Source of the DNA: Lichenostomus cassidix
Taxonomy: Eukaryota; Chordata; Aves; Passeriformes; Meliphagidae
Assembly: GCA_008360975.2 (NCBI GenBank)
Contig: CM039187.1
Coordinates: 20,055,495-20,119,494 of the forward strand
DNA length: 64,000 nt
Direction of reading: 5' to 3'
The position numbers and the translations under genes were made by a program. Below the pieces are notes generated by a model. It ran no database searches, had not been told where the DNA came from, and saw nothing but the letters and a program-made list of their open reading frames with translations. Shown one piece after another: positions 14,501 through 25,500 of this stretch; within the stretch, counting starts at the first letter, position 1; each line of letters begins with the position of its first letter.

Positions 14501-16257
14501 TCTTATTTTCAGACGTTTGCAAATGCTTGTTACATACCATGTGTCTTATCCTCAGTTCAGAGGTGGATTTTTTTAATTTTTAAATAGACATGTTGCTTTT
14601 TATAAAATGTTGATTATATGGTAAAATGGAAGAAAAAAGGTGTGAGCTATGACCTTAATGCCTTTGATATAATTTATTTGAAATAACAAGTACGTTTTTA
14701 ATTAAAAGGCTTGTGTTTCATTTTGCAATGTTCATCGAGGGAAATGTTTTTAATTCACAGTATTCACCTTCAAGTATTACAGAGTTCAAGACAAAGGTGA
14801 AGTTTTCTGATATTGCTTGCCGAGTTTGAGCCCTGAAGGACTATATTTCTCTGGCACATACTTCTTAAAGACATCAACTCTGAGAATAAATTTATAGACA
14901 GAAAAAAAAGAACAAGAAAATAAAGCCAGCAGCAGAATTTTAGACAGAAATGTACAGAAAACAGTATGAGAACAAATATTTTTAAAGTGTTGATTTAGGT
15001 ATTTTACAATTAAATACAATGCTTCCTCTGCTGGCCTGTTTGAGAATTCTCAGCACATTTTGGTTTTAAGGGATATCAGAGAGACAATGTATCACTGACT
15101 TGAGCCAAGGGGCATTTTACTGACAGGCACTTAAAACAAGCAGAAATGCTGTAAGTGCATTGTACAGTAACAGTTTTATCTTTCTGTGTGGCAAATCCTG
15201 TAAAAAGCAATGTGTTATTTACTATTTTTAAAATGAGGTTTTGTAAAACAAGTTTTGTAACACTCCCCACATACCTCCTTCACTGGTCAAGATTGAACTT
15301 TACATATTTCCTCTTCATTTAATGTTCTTCTCACTTAGCTTTTGATATCAGAGGTGATTCACTTAATTTTCTTCATCTTCTAGTTCTGTATGTAGTTGTA
15401 TTACTTTGTTATGCTTTATTCCATTTAGGATTGAAGCCAGGGGGAAAGGTGAGGGGAAAGGTGAGATGGGGACCAGGGATTGCTGTAAAATCAAAGCTGT
15501 AGACTCATCTCTAAAAAGATAATGCAGACTAACATGCCATTTTTCTAAAGGTATATACAGGAAAAGCTGTGTGTCCTGTCTTTGCACTGTGTCTCATCTC
15601 TTGCTGTGAGTTTTGTTCGCTTGCATTTCTATTTATTCACTTGTATGTATAGTTTATTTTTAGAGGCACGTGTCAAATGAAGGTAACTCAATGGGAATAG
15701 CCTGATAACAGATACATTCAGTGTTTAGCCCAGTCGTTTTCCTTTGTTGTGTTTATTAGCTCTTTAATATTCTCAAGGTCCCTATTCTGCTCATTATTCA
15801 AGCAGTTTCTTCTCTGTTTTTCAGTCATGGAAACTTGGTTACTGTGCTGAAGAAATACTACTAGCTCATTTTGAACATGGTCTATTTTTATGAGTAATTG
15901 TTGGCTGCAACTTATTACATCCTACCCTCTAATAGGAAAGGTTAAGCAACTGCTACACATTCCTCTTTTGTCTTAAGTGCTGCTGGCACAGAAGTTGTTC
16001 TGCTGGTGAAAATGCAGGTTTGTGTGCGTAGCTTGTGTTGGCTGTTTTGGGGTCAGGCGCTTCATTATTGTTGTTCCAGCAGGAATAATTGCATGTGTAC
16101 TATAGTTTTAGTTGTTACAAAGTGCCTGTAAAAATCAAGAGTGTAAATCACATGAAACAGTAGCAAAAAGGGCAGGATAGTCCTCATCAAAGCTACATGT
16201 TCTGTGTGGCAGTAAGTAGATGAGGCATGGTTCATTCAGAATGGTGTAGATATGCTT

Positions 16258-16325
16258 GGTCTTGCATTTAGGAGAAATAGATTAGATGGCTTCTAAAAAT
16301 CCCTTCCTGACCTGGGTTTTCCTAG
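16258..16325 (+). mobile_element. possible old CR1 3' end
   Basis: The text GATTAGATGGCTTCTAAAAA followed by TCCCTTCCTGACC resembles the 3' terminal part of CR1 elements (gattagatgacctctaaaggtcccttccaacc). It lacks the terminal ATTCTATG-type repeats. Weak support. Confidence 0.35.
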
Positions 16326-17787
16326 TCATTTAACCTATAAGTGAGAATTGTTTCAGGTTGCTTATGCTTTACTTGTGACTCTATTCTTCCAAGACTTGAA
16401 GTGTGCTTTTTGGTCTGCTTGAGTCATCATGTCTGCACAAGAGCAGAGAGTGATTCTTGCCAGTTTTGCTACACAATTTAAAAATATCTTCTCCCTTGGA
16501 CAGTTTTATCTCAAGAATTTGTCACCTTTGACTTCACTGCTGTATAATTTTTTAATATTAAATTTGCAGTTGTCCCTCCTATACCTATCTTTGCTTTCTG
16601 AGCAGAAGCTGTGGTGCTTTCTCCTTTACATTTTTAGCAGACTTTCTTTTTTCTTCCTTGCTAAAAGTACTTGTTACAGAACCTGAGAGTAACTTTTGTC
16701 TGTTTTACTGGTAATACCTCTTGATGCAGGTAGGCATGAGTCTACCTACAAATAGGTATAAATCCACCAACCCAGGATTTGTGTATCCAGAAATAAACTT
16801 TTTTAATAGATCTCTCTTTGTTTAGGTCTCAAATGAGAGTATTTGAAGTCTAGTTTAAGCACCAAAATAGGACTGTCCAGCTGGCTTTACAGGAGGTCTC
16901 ATGGGAAAGACCCTCTAATGCTGAGTCCTATTGCAGGCAAGAGTCTCACCTTGGCTACATGGGCGACTACCCCCTTGAAACTTAGAGCAGTTTAACTTCT
17001 TAATTTTAGCATTTACATGTGTGCCAAGGTAGCTATTGTGAATTCACTCACCCTTGAAGTATGATTGACACATTATTTTGTACTTTTCAGTTATTTTCTA
17101 CTATGGTTTTTTCTATGTCTCTTTTTTCTTCTAAAAAAGGCAGGATTTTAGAACGGTGCATGGATTTATAAGACTGTTGGTTTTTCCCCACCAGGTTTTA
17201 CTGCTTTCGCTTTATTCTGAAGATGCCTAAGCTGTGTGCTCTGAGTTATGCCAGATAATTGGCCACCTGTCTTCTGCTGATTACTACTAACACAGTACAG
17301 CTGATGAATCAGTTAATGAGTTCAGTGCAAAGTCAGCCTCTTACCTTACTTCACCGGGTACAGCTAATGAAATCAAGCTGGCTGACTTATGCTGGGCTTG
17401 TGCTGGAGCTAGATGAGGAGGTCTCGTGTTATAGCATTTCAAATCTAACCTTCATACCTAGCACCAGATCTTTGTGAAAAGGTATACCATCTAGGCTGCA
17501 GACCTCTTAGAAAAATGTGCAGGTGTTTCATTTGGTACTGAAGTCTTTTTTTTTTTAACCTTTTTTACCTTGTAGAGGTTGTTCAGGTGTTTCCTCTTTT
17601 CTAGTATTGTGTAATGAAATAACTCAGTAGAGTACCTCTATAGAAGAAATGTTTTTTAAACCATGAGAAATACTTCTCCTTTCATAGCTCAGAGTAATTT
17701 CAAGTCTGAAAGTGCTTCTATTTGGATTTTCTGTGATATCTACTACTGCTGTAGCAGCAGAAATGATATTTAATTTGACTATGTTGC

Positions 17788-17844
17788 ACTAATTAAAAAC
17801 AGTACTTTTTTTAGGGACTAATTAAAAGTAGTATTTTTTTAGTG
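17788..17844 (+). repeat. two-copy tandem duplication, unit about 29 bp
   Basis: Unit 1 (17788-17816) and unit 2 (17817-17844) both read ACTAATTAAAA, then AGTA, then a T run, then AG(G/T)G. They differ at a few positions, which indicates an older duplication. Confidence 0.7.
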
Positions 17845-19406
17845 ACTTGATGAAAAATACACCTGTTCTGCTTGTCAAAAGTGTAAATGAAATCACTTTT
17901 CTGTTAAAATCTTGTTTATCTGCTACCTGTAGAGAAAGGGGACATATCATTCTTCTAATGTTGTTCATTTTATAATCTGCTTCTCTCACCTTTATGAATG
18001 GGATTATAGCACTGTAAAACAGAGACTGGATCTATAACATAGAGTAAAAGTCACTAGTGATGGAGAAACAACCCTAAAAGTAAAAGACTGTCTGAGAGAA
18101 GGGAATAGTGGCTAATGAATCAAATTTTACTGCAATAAAAAAATCATAAATGTGGATGTTTGAAAACAGTGGGTTTTTCCATATTTATGTAATCCTTTCA
18201 TTAGTCAGGTCTGCTCAGTACTGGGGGAGATGTTGGCTGCTTTGCTGTGTGCATGCACTTTCAAAGCCCTCTCCTATCCTGTCGTTCCCAGCTGTTGGGA
18301 CTGGAGGGCATCTCTAGGCAGAGGGTGAGGAAGTGCTTACTGACATCAGGGCTTAAGTTTTCCTTTGATATGTTGCCTGGGGCCGGTGGGGAGGGAAAGC
18401 TGAGGGCTAGATTGGTTTACATTCTGGCTTCCAGTGGGGTTTTAGAAGCTGGTTAGGGAGGCGAAGAGACAACATCGAATATCTGAAACTGAATTAATTA
18501 GGGGTTTGGCAACAGGGCGTGGAAGATGGGAGAACCAAGGCTTCTGTAGGGATGGGTTAGGAAGTGATCTCAGTAAAGCGGGGATGTACTTGCAGATAAG
18601 ACAAGTCTGGCGTTTTGTATAGAGTGTAATCTAAGAGCAAAGCAGAAACATAAGGGATCCATAGCCTGATGATAAGAAATCTTCATCTGCAGTTTAAAGC
18701 ATAAAAAGTGGAGTTTGTTTGGTAGAAGGGTGATGGTTAAATGTATTTCTGTAAAGCTCTTAGTGGTTTCAGTTAAGATCCTCATGAGCTCAATGCAGTC
18801 AGCACTGCACTGACATGTGAATTCCCAATTTCTTCTCTAAAGAACTTGAAATATAAAGACAGATACTATATGAAAAGTGGTGGTGAATGAAATAAACCAA
18901 CAAATATTATTTTAAATTAGAAACTTGTAAATAGCTGAATCATGAGTGTTGCCAAAAAAGTCAGCACTAAGGTTCCTGGATAACCATTCCGTTATTACTT
19001 GTACATATATGTTGTAATAGTTCTTTGTGTAAATGCTGGAATTCACAGAATGTTCCTGCCACATTGTAACAGAAATGTGTGAAAAATGCTTGGTTAGCTT
19101 AAGTCTTGCTAAACAACATCTGTTTTGTCAGGAGACAAAGTTCGAGCCTGCTAGGCTAATGCAGCTCTTTTGGCCAAAGACTGTTTTTTAAGGGATGTGT
19201 GCCCATGCCCTGAGGGGCTGAAAACAAACATGGAGTTGAGAGACAACTCTTCAGAAGATTTCTGTGCTGACTTTTACTACCTGTAAAACATGGTCTTGGA
19301 CGTGGTGAGATAAAAGAGGAAGTAGAGCTCCCTGCTTTGAATCTTTAGTCTCTCACGAGTTTTGTTCTCTGAATAGCTAATTGTGTTTTGTTTCTTGTCT
19401 TGCTAG

Positions 19407-19560
19407 ATGGGCTGGTGATCCCATTGGTGGAACTCTCTGCAAAACAGGTTGCATTTCACATTCCATTCGAGGTGGTGGAGAAAGTTTATCCTCCAGTGCC
19501 CGAGCAACTGCAACTTCGAATCGCCTTCTGGAGTTTCCCAGAAAATGAGGAAGATATCAG
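19407..19560 (+). CDS. ZSWIM8: ZSWIM8 exon 2: BC-box and Cul2-like box
   Basis: The acceptor TTGCTAG precedes 19407 and the donor GTGATA follows 19560. The exon enters in phase 1, so the first codon's G comes from the upstream exon. The peptide contains PLVELSAKQVA (19421-19453), which fits an Elongin-C-binding BC-box except for Ser in the usual Cys position. VPEQLQLRI (19496-19522) fits the Cul2-box pattern of hydrophobic-Pro-x-x-hydrophobic-x-x-x-hydrophobic. It is followed by FWSFPENEED, a hallmark of ZSWIM4/5/6/8 proteins. An ATG at the very start of the exon is out of frame and is not the start codon. Confidence 0.95.
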
Positions 19561-22500
19561 GTGATAAATACTATTTCTCTTTTGTTGATGCTTAAGAAAA
19601 GGGTTCTGTTCACTTTAGGAGAATTACTGTCATTTTGATGTCCTGTATATTTGGTGCTTCTGTGGTTCTGACATGCCTTTTGTAATACGTGGATAGATTA
19701 CTCTGTGATACGCTATGGTATGATATGGGGTTTTGTGCCAGGGTGAGCTATCCTGAATATGTGCCAGGAAAACTGTGTACATGTCTAGGTTCTGTGTGTA
19801 AAGGATAGCAAAATAAATGCACCCTTTAATTTGCCTAACAGTAGACTAGCTTGTAGGGTTTTGTCCTTTTGTTAGTCTTATGAAGTTGTCTTCCAATTTG
19901 AACCTGTTGCTGGAGTCAGAGCTTTAGCTGGGCTCAGAAATTGCCAAGAAGGGCTAGCTCAGTATGCTGTGCAAGCCTTTTGTTGGTGTAAATAGGAGAA
20001 CCAGAATTTGCTGAATACATCAGTGATCAGAGTTGATATAGTCAAATGATGGTGTTTTTTAAGTTTCCACATTAACTACGTGACTACATAGTCAAAGATT
20101 TTCTGCTTTTAGAACTATTTCTAAGCTTAGTCAAAGCTTTTATATTACAGGAGGTCTACTCATGTGACTGTGCATTCAGAATTTTGTTGCAAAATAGTGA
20201 AACTACACTCTTTTAGAAAGAATCTTGCTGGAAGTTCTTGCTGAATGTTTGTTTAAGGTTCAGGTATCAGGTGGGGGAGGTAATGTCAGAAGTGTTGATG
20301 TAAGATCACCTGCTAGGGAATAGAGCAAGCCAGCTGGTTGTATATGCTTGTATGTCTGATGAACACAGATGTCAAAAAACCTGATGTGAACACGGAGATA
20401 ATTAGTCTAGAAGGAGTTTTACTATGGCATGCTAACATTAGACCTTGAACTATACTGTATATAAAGGCTTAATTTTAGATTCTGAATGAATTTGTATTTC
20501 AGAGCCTTATACTGAAATTCCTAAAAATGCCAGTGGCTATACACAAACCCAGTTAGGAATAATGATTTTTGTGGCTGAATTGTAATGTAGAAATGGTAGG
20601 AGAGACCTGGACTTTTTATTCAAGATTGTAAAGACTTTTCAAAAGCCACATTAGTGAAGAGGATAACACTGTGAAGTTTCTCAAAACCAGACTGATCCTG
20701 ACATGTTCTGTTTCTCTCTTGCAGGTTGTACTCGTGCTTGGCAAATGGCAGTGCAGATGAGTTCCAGCGAGGGGAGCAGCTCTTCCGGGTGAGGGCTGTC
20801 AAAGACCCTCTCCAGATAGGTGAGAACAGTGCAGCTCCATGTCTCTGGATACTTCAGAGTACCAAAGTCATATCTGCAATGGGACAGCAGTACTATGACC
20901 ATGTCTCAAAACTAACTTTTCTGGCATTCTAGCTGAAACTCCCTGCCAAATGTATTCTTTGTAATGTCTTGAGCTAAATGACTGTGTTTTATTTTGTCCT
21001 CAATCAGCTCAGCTGTGAAATGGACTGAAAGGTCAGAAATGTTCTGATCCTTAATCTGTCTTAGCATTTTGCAAAAAACTGTACAGGATACCTTTGTCTC
21101 TGTAATGCTTAAATTCCTCATTGCTAAAGAGAACTTGACTTTCTAGTTGTCTGATCAAATGAATGCCTTGCCTAAAGTGCTTGTATGCCACAGAGGAGGT
21201 TTGGGAGGTTTATTCTTGTAGCAAAGGAGTTGTTTTAATGGTACAGTTATTCATGGAGTATTTTGGCAGACAGAAATCCTTCTTGTTGGACAGTGGGTTT
21301 TATAGCTTCTCCTACTATCTTGTTCTTTTTATATTTTTTGGCTATAGCAGCTAATCTTATCTATACAAAGAATTGGACTCAGGATTGTTCATTAAATCCT
21401 TTGAAGCAAAGAAGAATACTGAGATAGCTTTTTCAGTGACAGCTGTTTGACCAGAAGGCATTATTTGAAATAAAGGTACTAGTATGACAAGGTGGGCCAT
21501 GTCAATTCATAGCAGATTTTTTTCTGCAATTGTAGGTTTTAGAATCAGAATATTATTTGGCATGTGGCTACTGAGCCTGGTTATAATAAGAAAAAATGAT
21601 AATATAAAAAGCTGTGTACCTTTAAGGAGGAAATTTCTTATATTTTTGTGTGATGAGGGATTGAGACTTCTGTGGGCCTGTTTAGTTACTAGAACCAGTA
21701 ATACTTAACTCTCAGTGATGAGTAAAATGAATAAATTCAGGTAAGGAGCTCTCAGAAAGGGAATAAAAGGGACATGTACTATAAAGGTTTGGGGAGAATA
21801 AAAAGAGAAGGAGATAGCCATTGAGGTATGCAAACGGCAAGAGTCTGATCAGCTGTTACCTGAATATAGGGTAGAGTTCTGAAAAGATATTACCTAGTCC
21901 AGTGTCTGCTGTAATAGCAATAGCAGGAATTCTTGGGAATGGAAGTAAAGTGATTCCTCATACATAAGTCAGATTGAGTTAAAACTACCTTGCATAGTGT
22001 CAATGAGCTGTCAGTGACACCAGATAGTAATTTTGGAATGTCAACACTGATTTGGAAAATTTGCTAAACAGGATTGAACTGACTTTTGAGGGCATTCATA
22101 ATCTCCCAATGTCAGGACTGAAATGCTGAGAGGCGCCTCTAAGGATTCTGTTAAACTTCAGGAAGCCAAATGTTTGAGAGAGAGAAAATAACTTAAAATG
22201 CAGCTTGCTGAAATTCAGTAATTCCTGGGACTTCACAGTGGAAAAGAGGAAGATATTTAATAGACAGTAAAAAACTGTAGTCAGCACTTGTTTCAGTAAT
22301 ACATTAAAAAGGTGAGGAGGTATAATGCAGTGTATATGAACAAAGGCTGGGAATATTAGTGCAAAATGTGTGCTTGGGGGAGGAGAAGAATAGGGAAAAA
22401 GAGGTGGTGAGTGATACAGGGGAGAAACTTCTCAAGAACACATAGAAGCAACTGGGATTCTTGACAAAGGATTGTGTGGAAGGGAAGGAAGAAACTTTGT

Positions 22501-25500
22501 TTAAATAGTAAGGTTGCCGTGTCCTTAGTAGAGCAACTGTATCTAATGGAGAGATTTTTTTTTTCCCACGAATAGCAGCCCAGAAGCTGGGCAGCGCAGG
22601 TGGGATGAATGTATTTTCAGTTGTCTTCTCCAAATGATTTTAAGGTGTGTAGTTACAGTATTGAGTTTCATACACTGGCAAATGAGAGAAGAAACACAGG
22701 AAATCAAGCAGCCCTTGAGCGGGGAATTGATTTTGAGAGGGATTGAACAGTGCATTGTGATACTGTGTTCAGTAGGACAAAGCTTGGCTTGTGCTTTGTG
22801 CTCTTTTTGTCCCATTTTCCTTTGCAGTCTAAGATTTATATTTTGAACATAAATGATTAGTCTTGTCCACATGCATATCCATATCCATGATTTCTGGACA
22901 GTAGCACCTCTTCACAACATTCCACATTTTTTACATCCTTATACTGTATATACACATGGAGTTGGCTTTTGTAGACCTTCTCCTGCACGTTCACTTTGTA
23001 GCAGTCACACGCCCACCTCATTGCACTTAAGATGTTATTACTGTTGTTAAACAGGTGTGTTGTAGATTTCAGGGACTTTTTATCCATTATAGTCTTAGTT
23101 TCTTTTTAAGAGCCGAGGAAGGCAGCAGTAGGTTCAGTTTGGATTCTAACTTTGCATCTCTTTCAATAGTGTCTCCACTTTTTAGAGGTGCTCCTGTCTT
23201 GTCAATTTTTGGACAAAAAATTGTCCAAAATTGCCTTGCTTTTTACTTTCTGTCTGAAAGCTTTTGTTCAGCTCTTATTTTCCCCTTTCTTTCAAAAGTT
23301 CTTAAATTCTAAGCAGAGATGTATGTTTGCTGTTATTGTTTTAGGGGCATCAGAACTGCCAGATAGTGATGAAGAAAGCCATGTTCCAATGAATTGATGT
23401 GGAACTTGGGGACATGGTTTAGTGGTGAATTTGGTAGTGCCAGGTTAACCCTTAAAGTAGATTATCCTAGATGTCCTTTCCAACCTCAAAGATTCTGTGA
23501 TTGTTTGATTTTTCTTGGTAAAAGAAACCATTAATTACAATCCAGATGTCTTTCCTCATGTAGTTTCCTGTGCCATCCTACAAACAATTGTTCAGTACAT
23601 CAAGATTGGTGTGGCAAAACAATAAACTGGACAGTGCTGCTTGAATTAGCTTTACCAGTATCAGACATGTTTGTCAAGCTACAGAGTGATCTGAAGCTTG
23701 TGATATGTCATGCTAAACTCCTTCAATTTTGTCTCTTTTTATAAGTGTTCTTCCCTCATTGCATTATCAGTTAACTGTCTTTATATACAAAGAAGAATGT
23801 CATGGTAGGAACTTGATAAGAGCTTATAGCTGGGATCCAATCTTTAACACCTTTTGTATACTTCTTTTTTTGTAGTGAAACAGAATTGCTACAATTACAA
23901 CTTGTGAAATGCATGATTTGCTTATGTGAAAATTAGAGCATTAGTATGAGATGGTTTTTTGTAACAGAAGGACAAACTGAACAGTTTGGGTTGCATTATC
24001 TAAATGTGGAACATAAATTAAAACTGTATCTGGTAATAAGCAGTGCAGTAATTTTGTGTGAATGCCTTCTTTTGTTTTGATTCTGTATGAATTGCTAAAA
24101 TGGCTGAAGAATTTGGGTGGCATTATGTGTACTAATCAAAATAATCACCCACATCAGGGAGAGGATTTGAATTGTGGTGAACAGGAGAAATAGGTTAAAC
24201 AAGGTAAGAGCAAATTTGTATTGGTATGGGGATTATATTTTGAGAAGGAAATGATGCACATTATTTTAAATTGAATTAATTTAGTAGGTGACATGCGCTC
24301 CTGAACACCATCATTTTTATGATCTCACAATATCATAATGAAAACTTAGTAGTGTGGATTTATAAGCTGCTTCCATGTCCTCATGATGGAGAAACTATCA
24401 TCTGTCCCAAGCCATATTTTTTCACTTAAGGTAGGCTGTGGGACTGAAGTTTGGTTATGACTTTGATGCCCTTGGTGCTTTCTGTGCTTCTTTAAAACTG
24501 AATTCCAGATTAGCAAAAAGGTTCTGGGGCTGATATTAATTTCTGTAGAGGATGACTAACTGCAGATAGGCAACTTCAAGATGGATAGAAGAGTCATGCT
24601 CCTGGTGGCCTTTTCCTGATCCTATGTGTCCCTCTGCATGAGCAATATCTCCAGAGGAAGCTGCATTATGAGTAAAACTCATATGCACTTACATGAGTTT
24701 ACATGAAGCTAAGCCTTGTAAAAATCCTTTGTCATCCTGCATGAGATGAGATTGATAACTTGTTTATGATCATTGACTAATGGGGCTGGATTCATTCAAC
24801 TGTCATTTGTGAAATATCTCCTTTCCATTGATTTTAGTCTAAGCAAGGGGATTTTTTTTTCTTTCTGAGTTCATGATTTGTAAAAAAAGGGATATTAAAT
24901 TGCAAGGAGTTGCATAATTTATGACAAATGAGTAGTTTCTGAAGCCTTGAAGTGAAAGTAAATGTTCAGGCTGAGTGTTGTCTTCTTTAGTTGTCTGTAA
25001 AACCTTGAAAATGGATTGACTTGGAAATAATTCCAAACAAGTCACCTAGCCTCTTCTGCACTGTTGCCAGAGTTAGCATAGAAGTTATGCCCAAAATGTG
25101 TATAGTCTAGCTTTGACCCTGTGAACAAAACCTGATGCTTTTCAGGGATGATTTTACCCAGTTCTGCTTTTCTCTGTTAAATAATATTAGAAATTAATTA
25201 AGGTATTAATAGCTGGTACTTTGGAACCTCTTATAACACATTATGCTTCTCTGCTAATATTCAGGCATAGTTGATTGGGAAGAAAAAAGTGCTGGAGACT
25301 CTAGATCCGCATCCATCCTTTTATGGATGTTGTTGCTAGACATATTGTTTCAGTGTTTAAATGGCATATACCCGTATTTCTGTGCTAGCTGAATAATTTT
25401 CCCAAGTACCCCAAGAGTAACTTTGGACTTTTGAATTTCCCCAGGTTTCCATCTGAGTGCCACTGTGGTGCCCCCGCAGATGGTGCCGCCCAAGGGCGCG

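Larger units (their letters stand above)
1..19406 (+). other. ZSWIM8: ZSWIM8 intron 1 (3' part)
   Basis: More than 19 kb of AT-rich sequence with frequent stops in all frames and no exon that matches a known protein. The N-terminal ZSWIM8 exon, which should be GC-rich and near a CpG island, is absent, so it lies upstream. Contents I can name: a solo-LTR-like element (3443-3782), possible old CR1 remnants (about 4050-4200 and 16258-16325), an A-rich tract (7472-7509), C-rich tracts (8381-8398 and 11551-11570), a GC-richer patch (9845-9965) and a short tandem duplication (17788-17844). It could in principle contain an unrecognised noncoding exon or enhancers. Confidence 0.7.
19561..25444 (+). 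other. ZSWIM8: ZSWIM8 introns 2 (19561-20724) and 3 (20820-25444), around exon 3
   Basis: AT-rich intronic sequence. Intron 3 is 4.6 kb and holds a CR1 3'-end fragment at 23396-23512. I see no other gene, RNA gene or ordered repeat; the open frames here are short and do not match known proteins. Confidence 0.75.
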
